Source of the DNA: JAJDAN01 sp046583095
GTDB lineage: Bacteria; Myxococcota_A; UBA9160; UBA4427
DNA length: 64,000 nucleotides
Direction of reading: 5' to 3'
NCBI GenBank assembly: GCA_046583095.1
Contig: JAYGDB010000048.1
Coordinates: 19,689 to 83,688, forward strand
Below, piece after piece: positions 7,742 through 16,557 of this stretch; position 1 is the first letter of the stretch; every line of letters starts with the position of its first letter. A program made the position numbers and the translations under genes. Under the pieces are notes generated by a model. The model was not told the origin of the DNA and made no database searches. It was given only the letters and a program-made list of their open reading frames with translations.

Positions 7742-9043
7742 ATGCGCAATCGAATCCGTGGGCTGTTCACCAGCCTCGCGGTGACGCTCGTTCCGCTGCT
7801 GTTCCCCGCCCGAGCCATGGCGGAAGACGCGATCAGTCCCGGAGATACCGCCTGGATGTTGACGAGCAGCGCGCTCATCCTGCTGATGACCCTGCCGGGC
7901 CTGGCTCTCTTCTACGGGGGCTTGGTTCGCACCAGGAACATCCTGTCGGTACTGATGCAGTGCATGATCACAGCGGCCGTAATCGGGGTCCTGTGGGTCA
8001 TCGTCGGATACAGCCTCGCCTTCGATGAGGGCAACGCCTTCGTGGGCGGCCTGGGCATGCTGGGGCTGAGCGGAATCGGCCCCGACTCCGTTTCGGGAAC
8101 CATTCCCACCTACGTATTCGTGATGTTCCAGGGGATGTTCGCGATCATCACGCCGGCGCTGATGCTCGGTGCGTTCGCAGAGCGGATGAAGTTCAGCGCC
8201 TACATCGCCTTCATCGTACTGTGGGTACTGATCGTCTACTGCCCGCTGGCCCACATGGTCTGGGGGGGCGGTTGGATCGGCGCTGACCTCGGCGCCAAGG
8301 ACTTCGCCGGCGGACTCGTCGTGCACATGTCGAGCGGGTTCTCCGCCCTGGCCGCAGCGATCTACATCGGTAAGCGACGTGGCTTCGGGAGCGAGCCGAT
8401 GGCTCCGAACAGTCTGCCCCTCACCGTGATCGGCGTGTCGCTTCTGTGGGTCGGCTGGTTCGGCTTCAACGCGGGCAGCGCACTGGAAGCAAACGGCACG
8501 GCCGGCCTGGCATTCCTCACGACCCAGACCTCCGCCGCGACCAGCGTCTTGGTGTGGACGATCATCGAGTGGATCCACCGCGGTAAGCCCACCGTACTCG
8601 GGGCCGCAACCGGCGCCGTGGCCGGCCTCGGCGCCATCACGCCCGCTTGCGCCTTCGTCGGTCCGATGGGCGCAATTGCGGTGGGCGCAGTTTCCGCGGG
8701 GCTCTGCTACACGGCCGTCACGCTCCTCAAACCGGCTCTCGGATACGACGACTCCCTCGACGTCTTCGGCGTCCACGGGGTCGGGGGTGCCTGGGGCGTC
8801 ATCGCAACAGGCATCTTCATCGCCGACTTCGCCCTGGACGGGGTGAGCCGAGGTGAACAGGTCATCAAGCAACTCATCAGCGTTGGCTTCACCGCAGTGT
8901 TCGCAGTGGTCATGAGCCTCATGATCCTGGCCGTGCTGAAGACGGTCCTCGGCGGTCTGCGAGTCAGCGAAGAAGCAGAACACGAGGGCTTGGATCTCTC
9001 CGAACACTCGGAGACTGCCTATGGCTCGTACTCACCCAACTGA
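7742..9043 (+). CDS. amt: Ammonium transporter
   Basis: Amt/MEP/Rh-family inner-membrane ammonium channel of 433 residues. The first about 28 residues look like a cleavable signal peptide ending ARAMA, as in AmtB. GDTAWMLTSSALILLMTLPGLALFYGGL is the family's first conserved segment, and GFSALAAAIYIGKRRG and DDSLDVFGVHGVGGAWG are later signatures. An open frame extends upstream to 7541 but runs through the sigma-54 promoter, so ATG 7742 (GGAGG about 10 bases upstream) is the start. Co-transcribed with the PII gene 69 bases downstream, whose product gates the channel. The order amt then glnK is the reverse of the enterobacterial order. Confidence 0.95.
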   Translation: MRNRIRGLFTSLAVTLVPLLFPARAMAEDAISPGDTAWMLTSSALILLMTLPGLALFYGGLVRTRNILSVLMQCMITAAVIGVLWVIVGYSLAFDEGNAFVGGLGMLGLSGIGPDSVSGTIPTYVFVMFQGMFAIITPALMLGAFAERMKFSAYIAFIVLWVLIVYCPLAHMVWGGGWIGADLGAKDFAGGLVVHMSSGFSALAAAIYIGKRRGFGSEPMAPNSLPLTVIGVSLLWVGWFGFNAGSALEANGTAGLAFLTTQTSAATSVLVWTIIEWIHRGKPTVLGAATGAVAGLGAITPACAFVGPMGAIAVGAVSAGLCYTAVTLLKPALGYDDSLDVFGVHGVGGAWGVIATGIFIADFALDGVSRGEQVIKQLISVGFTAVFAVVMSLMILAVLKTVLGGLRVSEEAEHEGLDLSEHSETAYGSYSPN

Positions 9044-9059
9044 TTCCACGCAATCCGGC

Positions 9060-9089
9060 GGGGCCGCGGGCTTTCGGGCCCCCGGCCCC
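9060..9089. other. GC-rich imperfect hairpin between amt and glnK
   Basis: GGGGCCG and CGGCCCC arms surround an imperfect inner stem and a TTTC loop. It may stabilise or partly terminate the amt message and so set the ratio of transporter to PII. No T-tract follows. Confidence 0.4.
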
Positions 9090-9112
9090 GTGGATCGACC
9101 CGGAGAAGCCGA

Positions 9113-9451
9113 ATGAAGCTCATTGAAGCGATCATCAAGCCCTTCAAGCTCGACGACGTGCGCGATGCCCTCCAGCGGGTCGGCGTGAGGGGGCTGACTG
9201 CGACAGAAGTGAAGGGCTACGGCCGCCAGAAAGGCCATACCGAGCTCTACCGGGGTGCCGAGTACGTCGTAGACCTGCTGCCCAAGATCCAGATCGAAAT
9301 CGCCGTGCGGGACGCAGATGTAGACAAGGTGGTGGACGCAGTCATCAGCAGCGCCAGCTCGGGCAAGATCGGTGATGGCAAGATCTTCGTCCACGACATA
9401 GAAGAAGTGATCCGAATCCGGACCGGCGAGCGCGGAGAGGAAGCACTCTAG
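9113..9451 (+). CDS. glnK: PII nitrogen-regulatory protein
   Basis: Trimeric PII signal protein of exactly the family length (112 residues). It binds ATP/ADP and 2-oxoglutarate and blocks the Amt channel when nitrogen is plentiful. The start MKLIEAIIKPFKLDDVRDAL, the T-loop with Y51 in RGAEYVVD (the uridylylation site) and the B-loop region with GKIGDGKIF are all intact. ATG 9113 has CGGAGAAG upstream. Called GlnK rather than GlnB because it sits directly behind amt and the sigma-54 promoter. Confidence 0.95.
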   Translation: MKLIEAIIKPFKLDDVRDALQRVGVRGLTATEVKGYGRQKGHTELYRGAEYVVDLLPKIQIEIAVRDADVDKVVDAVISSASSGKIGDGKIFVHDIEEVIRIRTGERGEEAL

Positions 9452-9524
9452 TCGAGAAGTCTGCAGTTGCAGACCCGGCGCCGAGAGCGGGGTGTGCCAT
9501 CGCGAAATGGCTAAGCTCGGCGCG

Positions 9525-10520
9525 ATGAGTTCGCCGATCCTGCCGCCAGGCAAGCTGCCTCCCGCCCTTCTCGCTGAACTCCTGCCCGATGCGGCCGACC
9601 TGCCGGCTGAAGTCCGCGTGGGGCCGCGCATCGGCGAGGACGCCTGTGCGATCGCCATCGAGGGCGGCAGCCTGATCGCCGCGACGGATCCGATCACGCT
9701 GTTCGGAAGCGGCGTCGCCAGCCACGCGGTATGGATCAACGCCAACGACGTCGCGGTGATGGGCGTCGAGCCCCGCTGGTTCCTCGCGAACGTGATGCTT
9801 CCGATCGGAACGCGCGAGGACGAAGTTCGCGACCTGTTCGCGTCGATGCAGGAGGCACTCGGCGAGCTGGGTGCCGTACTCGTAGGTGGACACAGCGAGA
9901 TCACCGGCGCGGTCAACATGCCCCTGGTCGTCGGGCAGATGCTCGGCTGGTGCGAGGGCGAGCGCTTCGTAACGACCGGGGGCGTTCGTCCGGGCGACGT
10001 GATCCTGCAGGTGGGACGAACCCCGGTGGAGGGGGCCCTGGTGATCGCCGATGCGCGGCCGGACGTGAAAGTCGATGCGCAGCTACTCGCCCGGGCCAGG
10101 CAGGCGCTGCGCGATCCCGGCATCTCGATCGTCGCGCCGGCGCTGCTTGCCGCGCGCCACGGCGCCACGGCGCTCCACGACCCGACCGAAGGTGGGATCG
10201 CCACCGCGCTTCACGAGGTGGCCGAGGCGGGGGAAGTCGCCATCGTCGACCTCGACCCCGCAGCCGTGCTGTGGTTCGAGCCGGGCGTCGCGCTCTGCCG
10301 AGCGATCGGCGCCGATCCGTGGGGGACCCTCGCATCGGGGGCCCTGCTTGCCGCGTTCGGGCCGGACGAGGCAAGCGCCGCCCGGGATGCGCTCACCGCG
10401 CAGGGGTACGAGGTCGCCGAGATCGCCCGCGCCGAAGCGGGATCCGGAGTCACGCGAACGGATGGAACCCCCCTGCCCCGCTTCGGGCGCGACGAGCTCT
10501 CGCGGGTGCTGGACAGCTAG
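9525..10520 (+). CDS. AIR synthase-related (PurM/HypE-fold) protein
   Basis: Protein of about 331 residues of the PurM superfamily, which includes HypE, ThiL, SelD and PurM, all ATP-dependent enzymes. HypE-like landmarks are an RIGEDACAIAI segment, NANDVAVMGVEPRWFLANVMLP, GGHSEIT and HDPTEGGIATALHEVAEAG. The C-terminal Cys tail that HypE needs to carry the cyanide precursor (PRIC-type) is absent and no hydrogenase genes are near, so hydrogenase maturation is unlikely. Starts at 9492 (GTG) and 9507 (ATG) are also in frame; none has a clear Shine-Dalgarno sequence. Substrate unknown. Confidence 0.8.
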   Translation: MSSPILPPGKLPPALLAELLPDAADLPAEVRVGPRIGEDACAIAIEGGSLIAATDPITLFGSGVASHAVWINANDVAVMGVEPRWFLANVMLPIGTREDEVRDLFASMQEALGELGAVLVGGHSEITGAVNMPLVVGQMLGWCEGERFVTTGGVRPGDVILQVGRTPVEGALVIADARPDVKVDAQLLARARQALRDPGISIVAPALLAARHGATALHDPTEGGIATALHEVAEAGEVAIVDLDPAAVLWFEPGVALCRAIGADPWGTLASGALLAAFGPDEASAARDALTAQGYEVAEIARAEAGSGVTRTDGTPLPRFGRDELSRVLDS

Positions 10521-10523
10521 CCG

Positions 10524-10541
10524 GCGAATCTGGCGATTCGC
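10524..10541. terminator. Hairpin between convergent genes
   Basis: GCGAATC and GATTCGC form a perfect 7-bp stem around TGGC, directly after the stop at 10520 and before the minus-strand stop at 10580. It could end transcription from either side, but no T-tract follows on either strand. Confidence 0.4.
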
Positions 10542-10579
10542 TCGCCGCGCGGCGCGGACGCGATTCTCCGGTCACGCGG

Positions 10580-12133
10580 CTAGCCGAAGAGCGCCTCCAG
10601 CTCGTGCTTGACGATCTTGCCCATCGCGTTTCGCGGCATCTCGTCGACGAAGCGGATCTCCGCCGGCGTCTTGTAGCGCGCCAGCTCGCTCCGGACGTGG
10701 GCCAGCAGCTCCTCGGTCGTTGCCGAGTCCCCCAACTGGAGGACCGCAACGACCCGCTCACCGAGTCGCTCGTCGGGCAAGCCGAACACCGCGGCGGCAA
10801 CAACCGACGGGTGCTCGCCGAGAACGCGCTCGACCTCGGCCGGATACACGTTCGCACCGCCGCGCAGGATCAGTTCGTTGCGGCGCCCGCGGATGTAGAG
10901 ATCCCCGCCGGCTTCGAGGAAGCCGATATCGCCGGTGTGGTAGAGGCCGCCGCGCAGAACCTCGCGCGTGGCATCCGACCGCTTCCAGTAGCCGAGCATC
11001 GGCGTGTAGACGTCCGCCCAGGCGCCCGTCCGTGCAGGGCCGACGCAGATCTCTCCCACTTCGCCGGGCGGGAGGGGTTCGTCGTCGTCACCCAGGATGT
11101 GGATCTCGATCTGCGGCAGCGCGGTTCCGCACAGTCCGGGCTTGTCGGCCGGCGCACCGGAGGCGCTCGTCACGGCCGTCGGAGCCTCTGTCATCCCGTA
11201 GCCGATACCGACCTCCTTGCCGAATCGTTCGCGGTACAGCGACCGGAACTCCTCGGGGCAATCCGCACCGCCCACCATCGGCCGCTCGAGCGAAGCGAGG
11301 TCTTCCGCCGTGACGTCGGGATGGGTGAAGAGATCGTGGAGGATCGTCGGCACCGCGGCGAAGTGGCCGACCCGTTCCTTCCGGACCCACTCCGCGAGCC
11401 CGACGGGATCGATGCGGTCCATCGCCACGCAGGTGCTCCCCACCTGGAACGCCGTGAGGGGCGCCAGCACGATCAGGTTCAGGATCGTGAGGGGTAGAAC
11501 GACGCCCTGCCGCGTGTCCGGGCCGTAGAGACCCGTCGCCGCCGAAACCGCGCCCGGCAGCAGCAGGTTGTGATGGCTGTGCACGGCGCCCTTCGGGCGG
11601 CCGGTCGTGCCGCTCGTGTAGGCGATGGCGGCGGGACCGAAGGGATCGATCTCCGCACACGCTGCGGGACGCGGCGGGTCGCCCGCAGCCGCCATCTCGC
11701 GGGCCCATTCGTCTTCGTCCAGCACGAGGTCGCGATCGCGGATTTCACCCGCGAGGTCCGCACTCGTCAGGTAGACGCGTGCGCCGCTGTCCTCGAGAAG
11801 CCAGGCCTTCTCGGGAGTCGCCAGCGGGCGATTCACGCCCACCCAGATGGCACCGAGCCGGATCGTCCCGAGGAACGCGACCACGATCGGGAGATCGTTC
11901 GGGAGACACGCCGCAACCCGGTCGCCCGCAGCGACACCGCGCGCAGACAGCACCTCCGCGGCGCGGTTCACCTCTCGATCGAGTTGCTCGTAGCTGAGAC
12001 GACCGCTGCGGCCGATCAGCGCGACGCGCTCTGGGGCCTCTTCGAGCACCCAGTCGAACACCTCGCTCACGCGCTGGGTACGGCCGCTCGGGAGCTTCGG
12101 TCGCGTCGTCGGCGCAATCAGGCCGTGGTCCAC
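10580..12133 (-). CDS. AMP-dependent acyl-CoA synthetase / ligase
   Basis: Acyl-adenylate-forming ligase of 517 residues that would activate a carboxylic acid to its CoA thioester. The P-loop motif YTSGTTGRPKGAVHSH is intact near residue 170, IGYGMTEAPTA is the A5 motif, and YHTGDIGFLE, RGRRNELILRGGANVYPAEVE and the C-terminal NAMGKIVKHEL (catalytic lysine) follow in order. Starts with GTG, 7 bases after the LLM gene stop, so it is the third gene of a phosphotriesterase-LLM-ligase operon. The substrate is not predictable; probably the acid released by the upstream enzymes. Confidence 0.93.
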   Translation of the reverse strand: MDHGLIAPTTRPKLPSGRTQRVSEVFDWVLEEAPERVALIGRSGRLSYEQLDREVNRAAEVLSARGVAAGDRVAACLPNDLPIVVAFLGTIRLGAIWVGVNRPLATPEKAWLLEDSGARVYLTSADLAGEIRDRDLVLDEDEWAREMAAAGDPPRPAACAEIDPFGPAAIAYTSGTTGRPKGAVHSHHNLLLPGAVSAATGLYGPDTRQGVVLPLTILNLIVLAPLTAFQVGSTCVAMDRIDPVGLAEWVRKERVGHFAAVPTILHDLFTHPDVTAEDLASLERPMVGGADCPEEFRSLYRERFGKEVGIGYGMTEAPTAVTSASGAPADKPGLCGTALPQIEIHILGDDDEPLPPGEVGEICVGPARTGAWADVYTPMLGYWKRSDATREVLRGGLYHTGDIGFLEAGGDLYIRGRRNELILRGGANVYPAEVERVLGEHPSVVAAAVFGLPDERLGERVVAVLQLGDSATTEELLAHVRSELARYKTPAEIRFVDEMPRNAMGKIVKHELEALFG

Positions 12134-12140
12134 GTCCGTC

Positions 12141-13010
12141 TCAGGAGAGCGGCACGATCACGTTGTTCGCGAAGCCCTCGAGATAGGCGCGCTTCGCGTC
12201 CAGGTCGCTCGTGGGCCCGACCGTATACGTGAAGGGGTAGCTGACGGTCGCCGTCGCCCCGGCGTCCTCGAGTCGCTTGAACGCGTCGGGATCGGGCTCG
12301 GTGACGAGGGGAACGACCGCCTCGAAGGGCTCGTTCTCGCGCCCAGCCGCCTTCCGATGCTCGCGGATCTTCGCGAGCATCTCGAGCGCCTCCTCGGGGG
12401 TCTGGCCGGATCCCAGCCAGCCATCGCCGAACGTTCCAGCGCGGCGCAGTGCGACCTCGCTGATTCCGCCGATGTAGATCGGTACGGGCTCCGTAGGCGC
12501 CGGTGCCATCTGCAGCGGGGGAAAATCGTAGGCGTTGCCGTGGTGCTCGACCATTTCACCCGTCCACAGCTTCCGGCACACCTCCATCGACTCGTTGAAG
12601 AGCCTGCCGCGTGCCTTGAAGTCGACGCCCATGATGTCGAACTCCTCGTGCATCCATCCGGCGCCCGCGCCCAGGGCGAAGCGGTTGTTCGAAAGAACCG
12701 CCAGGGTGCCCGTCGCCTTGGCGACCTCGATCGGATCGTGCAGAGGCAGGATGTAGATCAACGTCGAGAAGCGCAGCTTCGAAGTCACCGCCGCCATCGC
12801 CGCAATGGTCGGCCACGGCTGCGGCCAGGGCGTCTCGGCCAAGAAGCCCGGATCGCCGTCCTCGCTGTAGGGGTATCTCTTCTCGAAACTGCCGGGAAGA
12901 AAGAGGTGGTCCGAGACAAAGGCTCCTTCGAAGCCCACCTCCTCGACGATCTTGGCGGTCTCGATGAGCTGATCGGTTTCGGTGAAGGCGAGGGACTGCC
13001 AGAACTTCAT
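12141..13010 (-). CDS. LLM-class (F420/FMN-dependent) oxidoreductase
   Basis: Luciferase-like monooxygenase-fold protein, 289 residues, of the group often annotated as F420-dependent. The N-terminal MKFWQSLAFTETDQLIETAKIVEEVGFEGAFVSDHLF and the segments TPWPQPWPTIAAMAAVTSKL, FALGAGAGWMHEEFD and PVYIGG-like PVPIYIGGISE are diagnostic. Cofactor choice between F420 and FMN cannot be read from sequence by eye, and no F420 biosynthesis gene is in the window. Middle gene of the three-gene minus-strand operon. Confidence 0.9.
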   Translation of the reverse strand: MKFWQSLAFTETDQLIETAKIVEEVGFEGAFVSDHLFLPGSFEKRYPYSEDGDPGFLAETPWPQPWPTIAAMAAVTSKLRFSTLIYILPLHDPIEVAKATGTLAVLSNNRFALGAGAGWMHEEFDIMGVDFKARGRLFNESMEVCRKLWTGEMVEHHGNAYDFPPLQMAPAPTEPVPIYIGGISEVALRRAGTFGDGWLGSGQTPEEALEMLAKIREHRKAAGRENEPFEAVVPLVTEPDPDAFKRLEDAGATATVSYPFTYTVGPTSDLDAKRAYLEGFANNVIVPLS

Positions 13011-13037
13011 GCAGGAGGATCTCCGGTTCGGATGGGA

Positions 13038-13994
13038 TTAGTAGGAGCCTTGCTGTTCGAAAATGCGGCGCGGGTTGTCGACGGTCATTTCCCGGATCTG
13101 CTCTTCGGTCACGCCATTCTTGCGAAGTGCCGGCACGACGTCGCACGGAATGTGCCGGAAGTTCCAGTTCGGCACCATTGCGAGACTCAGGCCCGGGTCC
13201 ATGTTGGGAAAGAAGTCGATGTGGCAGCAGGCATCATGGGACAACACCATCTGGCCTGCGTGACCGTTGCTGCAGAGCTCGGCAATCACGTGGACGCGCT
13301 GCTCCGTGGGCAGGATCATGTCCAGTCCGAAGCGATCCATTCCGATGAAGCTGCCCCGCTCGAGAATTTCCGTGAGGTACTCGATGTCCTCCGAGTCGCC
13401 GCAGTGTCCGATCACGACCCGCGACAGATCGACCCCCTCCTCCTCGAAGACTTCCTGCTGACCCAGCCCCGACCGGCATGCCACGTCGGTGTGGGTCGAG
13501 ATGGGGACACCGGTCGCTCGGTGCAGCTTGGCGGCGGTCTGAAGGAGCTTCTTGTTGAACTCGGTGACGCCGGACTCGTTCGTCGCGCACTTGATGAGGC
13601 CCGCCTTGATGTCCGTGCCCTGGATCCCATCGGTGATGTCGCGAATCAGCCACTCGACGAGCTTCTCCGGAGGCCACGCCTCGAGCCAGGGCTCCTCGTG
13701 GTAGTAGAGTCCGGTGGACGCGATCACGTTGACGTCGGCACGCGCAGCGGCCTCGTGGATGATGTGGATGTCGCGGCCGATGTTGATGGGCGTGAGATCG
13801 GCGACGGTCTTGACTCCCGCTTCCTTCGCCTTCACGAGTTCACCCGCCGCGTACTCGACGATCTGCTCGGCGTCGATCCAGTCCGCGAAGGCCTGCCGCA
13901 TCGACCAGTTGGCGATCATGATGTGCTCGTGCATGAGCGTGAAGCCGAGCGCATCCGTGTCGATGGGGCCGAGCACACCGTTGACTGTCGCCAT
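13038..13994 (-). CDS. Phosphotriesterase-family amidohydrolase
   Basis: Binuclear metal hydrolase of 318 residues in the phosphotriesterase / PLL-lactonase family. Metal ligands are visible in order: HEH in LMHEHI, the candidate bridging lysine in KAGLIKCA, the histidines of STHTDV and IGHCGD, and the aspartate of SHDACC. The open frame extends far upstream, but MATVNGVLGPIDTDALGFTLMHEHI with a GGAGAGGAGAAG ribosome site fixes ATG 13994. Family members open lactones or hydrolyse esters more often than true organophosphates. First gene of the operon, divergent from a cupin-type regulator. Confidence 0.92.
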   Translation of the reverse strand: MATVNGVLGPIDTDALGFTLMHEHIMIANWSMRQAFADWIDAEQIVEYAAGELVKAKEAGVKTVADLTPINIGRDIHIIHEAAARADVNVIASTGLYYHEEPWLEAWPPEKLVEWLIRDITDGIQGTDIKAGLIKCATNESGVTEFNKKLLQTAAKLHRATGVPISTHTDVACRSGLGQQEVFEEEGVDLSRVVIGHCGDSEDIEYLTEILERGSFIGMDRFGLDMILPTEQRVHVIAELCSNGHAGQMVLSHDACCHIDFFPNMDPGLSLAMVPNWNFRHIPCDVVPALRKNGVTEEQIREMTVDNPRRIFEQQGSY

Positions 13995-14201
13995 GACTTC
14001 TCCTCTCCGAACGCGAGGCCGCGATGATCGTCCATCCCCGGGAGGGGCTCCAGAAGCCGACCCGGAACGGCAACCGACCGGCAGATGCGACCGACAGTCC
14101 CTCCGGGGCGTGCCGACAGGGCCGCCTCGGCGGGGATCCGCGGACCCGCCGTAACCCACGTCCCTCTCGAGGCCACTTATCTTATCAAGGAGAAGCACGT
14201 C

Positions 14202-14846
14202 ATGGAGTTCGCTGTCGGCGAGCAGATCACCCGCGTCAGCCGAAGGATTCGAGGCTGGCGCGAGGATGACGATCTGACTCTGCAAGAGCTCGCCGAGCTC
14301 AGCGGCCTCGCGACGAGCACGGTTCAGAAGGTCGAGACCGGACAGATGATGCCCAGCCTGGCCGTTCTCCTGAAGCTCGCTCACGGACTCGGCCGGCCGA
14401 TCTCGGAGATGCTCGCGGACGGCGACACCGAGATCGACGTCTTCCACTCCCGAGCCTGCGAGCGCGAACCCAGCAACACTGGTGGAGCCGTTGTCGGCGA
14501 GCGCCTGAGCGGCGACCTCATGAAGTCGGCGCTCGAGACGTGGCGGGTGACCCTGGAGCCGGGGGCTTCGAGCGGCAGCGACCCGATGCAATACGAGGGC
14601 GAAGAGCTCGTCGTGTGTGGCGAAGGTCTCGTCCGCTTCCGGATCGGCGACGAGGAGTACGTGCTGCGGGCGGGCGACAGCCTCCACTTCCGCGCGTGTA
14701 TCCCGCACTCCTGGCGCAACGACGGTTCCGTCCCGACGCGGTTCACGATCACCAGCAGCTTGCCGCTGGTGTTCCGGAGCCTGATGCACAGCCGGGTGCC
14801 GAGTCCGACCGTGGACGTCGAAGAGCTCCTCTCCCTGAGCGCCTGA
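14202..14846 (+). CDS. XRE-family regulator with C-terminal cupin domain
   Basis: Transcription factor of 214 residues: helix-turn-helix XRE domain at about 10-65 (LTLQELAELSGLATSTVQKVETGQMMPSLAVLLKLAHGLG) followed by a cupin effector domain (YEGEELVVCGEGLVRFRIGDEEYVLRAGDSLHFRACIPHSWRNDG). The ATG at 14202 is chosen for its AAGGAG ribosome site; an open frame runs back to 14085. The direct repeat TTATC-TTATC at 14177-14186, just before the ribosome site, could belong to its promoter. Divergent from the phosphotriesterase operon, so it most likely senses that pathway's substrate. Confidence 0.92.
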   Translation: MEFAVGEQITRVSRRIRGWREDDDLTLQELAELSGLATSTVQKVETGQMMPSLAVLLKLAHGLGRPISEMLADGDTEIDVFHSRACEREPSNTGGAVVGERLSGDLMKSALETWRVTLEPGASSGSDPMQYEGEELVVCGEGLVRFRIGDEEYVLRAGDSLHFRACIPHSWRNDGSVPTRFTITSSLPLVFRSLMHSRVPSPTVDVEELLSLSA

Positions 14847-14893
14847 CCGCTCGCATGCGGTAGCCTCCCGAGGTAGGTGCTGGGGGGACCGCG

Positions 14894-15178
14894 ATGCCGC
14901 TCTTCGTATACCGGGGCCAGGACGGCCCCAACGGCCTCGAACTCCGCAAGACCGTGCGCGAGCAGCACCTCGCGCACCTGAAGCAGCTTGCCGACGCTGG
15001 GCGGATCCGGTTCGCGGGGCCCCTGATCGACGCGTCGGACGCCCCCTGCGGCTCGCTCGTGATCTTCGAGGCGGCCGACCTCGAGAGCGCCCGTCGCGTG
15101 GCCGAGAGCGATCCCTACCTCACGCAAGGCGTCTTCGAGAGCGTGGATGTGCAGGGGACGAAGGCCGTCCTACCCTGA
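14894..15178 (+). CDS. YciI-family protein
   Basis: Small protein of 94 residues with the YciI / ferredoxin-like dimer fold. Family features are the early arginine/histidine (TVREQHLAHLKQLADAGRI), GPLIDASDAPCGSLVIFEA, and the EDPY-like SDPYLTQGVFESVDV end. Members are small enzymes or stress proteins of mostly unknown reaction (some are dehydrochlorinase- or isomerase-like). It sits 32 bases before a VOC-type gene and may be co-transcribed with it. Confidence 0.88.
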   Translation: MPLFVYRGQDGPNGLELRKTVREQHLAHLKQLADAGRIRFAGPLIDASDAPCGSLVIFEAADLESARRVAESDPYLTQGVFESVDVQGTKAVLP

Positions 15179-15210
15179 AACTCCGCGCCCGAGAGCGGGG
15201 AGGAATCTCG

Positions 15211-16062
15211 ATGCCGGAATGCCCGCTCAGCGTCGACCGGATACAGCTCGCCGTCCACGACCGTCCGGCTGCCGCCGCGGCCTGGGTGAAGCTGCTCGAC
15301 GCGGCCGTCGTCCGAGAGGATCGGGTGGCCGCCCTGGGCTGCCGCCGCACGGTCCTCGCCGTGGGAACCAGCGAGGTCGAACTCCTCGAAGCCGACGGCC
15401 CCGGCCCCGTCCACGAAGCCGGTCCCGGCCTGTTTGCCGCCGGCTTCGCGACTGGCGATCTCCCCGGCCTCACCGATCACCTCCGAAGCCACGGTGTCGA
15501 ACTCGCGAGCGAAGGGGATCAGGTCTTCATCGCGGCGGATGCCCTCGATTCGCAGGGACTCCGGGTGGTGCTGTCGCCCGCAGCTGAGCGAAGTCGTCAG
15601 GGCTTGCTCTCCCGGCTCTACGAGGTCACGAATCTCGTCCAGCACCCCAAGGCATGGTGCGAGCGCTTCGCGAAACTCTTCGGCCTCGACATCGGAACCT
15701 TCGTGCCGATTCGATCGGAGAACTTCGGCTACGACGGCAGGCTGACCCTCTTCCGAGCAGGCGAGCTCGATCGGGTCGAGATCATCCACCCCTACGACCT
15801 GGACAAGACCATGGGGCGCTTCTTCGCGAAGCGCGGTCCGTGCCTGTACATGTGTTACGGCGAAAGCGACAGGGCCGACGACATCCGCGAGCGTGCGCGC
15901 ACCCATGCAGCGAGCCACTGGACGGGGCCCGACGACGACAAGGCCGTCGACGGCCTATTCCTGCATCCGAGCAGCCTGGGCGGCGTGATGCTCGGTGTCT
16001 CCCGGACCACCTACGCGTGGACGTGGTCGGGCTCACCGGACCGGGTCGAACCTGCAGACTAG
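15211..16062 (+). CDS. VOC (glyoxalase/dioxygenase-fold) protein
   Basis: Protein of 283 residues that looks like two vicinal-oxygen-chelate modules. The first (about 1-120) runs VDRIQLAVHDRPAAAAAWVKLL to VFIAADALDSQGLRVVLS; the second (about 130-280) begins LYEVTNLVQHPKAWCERFAKLFGLD. Metal ligands are not fully recognisable in module one. A GGGGAGGAA ribosome site precedes ATG 15211. Function unknown; extradiol dioxygenase, isomerase or binding roles are all possible. Confidence 0.75.
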   Translation: MPECPLSVDRIQLAVHDRPAAAAAWVKLLDAAVVREDRVAALGCRRTVLAVGTSEVELLEADGPGPVHEAGPGLFAAGFATGDLPGLTDHLRSHGVELASEGDQVFIAADALDSQGLRVVLSPAAERSRQGLLSRLYEVTNLVQHPKAWCERFAKLFGLDIGTFVPIRSENFGYDGRLTLFRAGELDRVEIIHPYDLDKTMGRFFAKRGPCLYMCYGESDRADDIRERARTHAASHWTGPDDDKAVDGLFLHPSSLGGVMLGVSRTTYAWTWSGSPDRVEPAD

Positions 16063-16114
16063 ATCGAAGCCCGGGTCCACCGCAGCCGATTCTCGCGCAG
16101 CTGGGAACTCGAGC

Positions 16115-16522
16115 CTACGCCCAATCGAAGACCAGCTCCGTCTCGATCTCGGGATGGATGCTCTGCTTGACGGGACAGGTACGTGCGGCCTCCTCGAGCG
16201 TCGCTCGAGCATCCGCCGCGAAGCCGGCGGGCAGCTCGAAGTGCAGCACGAGACGCCCCACCCGACGCACCGGGTCGGCCACCATGTGCTTCTCGACTCG
16301 GCTCCGGGCGCCCTCGAGCTTCCAGCCCTCCCGGCGGGCCACGATGCCCATCACCGTGAGCGTGCAGGTGCCCAGCGCGGTCGCGAGCAGGTCGGTCGGC
16401 GAGAACGACTCCCCTCGGCCCTGGTTGTCCACCGGAGCGTCGGTCTCGAGCTCCCGCCCCGAAGGGCCGTGCCGGCAGGTCGTGTGTAGATCGCCCTCGT
16501 AGGCGACGTCAATTTTCACCAT
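16115..16522 (-). CDS. OsmC-family peroxiredoxin
   Basis: Organic hydroperoxide-reducing OsmC/Ohr-family protein, 135 residues, the usual family length. Both redox cysteines are present: C53 in ALGTCTLTVMG and C116 in ARTCPVKQS, with the family segment GESFSPTDLLATAL before the first. AGGAGAA precedes the ATG. Divergent from the zinc-ribbon gene with only 35 bases between starts, so their promoters must overlap. Confidence 0.93.
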   Translation of the reverse strand: MVKIDVAYEGDLHTTCRHGPSGRELETDAPVDNQGRGESFSPTDLLATALGTCTLTVMGIVARREGWKLEGARSRVEKHMVADPVRRVGRLVLHFELPAGFAADARATLEEAARTCPVKQSIHPEIETELVFDWA

Positions 16523-16557
16523 GGCGGTTCTCCTGGATGCGCGATGATAGGGCTCCG

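Noticed and set aside
9525..10520. Hydrogenase maturation protein HypE
   Set aside because: The body is HypE-like but the C-terminal cysteine tail is missing and no hyp or hydrogenase genes are nearby.
13995..14789. Long N-terminal extension of the phosphotriesterase frame
   Set aside because: It runs antisense through the XRE-cupin regulator. A strong ribosome site before ATG 13994 and family-like MATVNGVLGPID fix the start.
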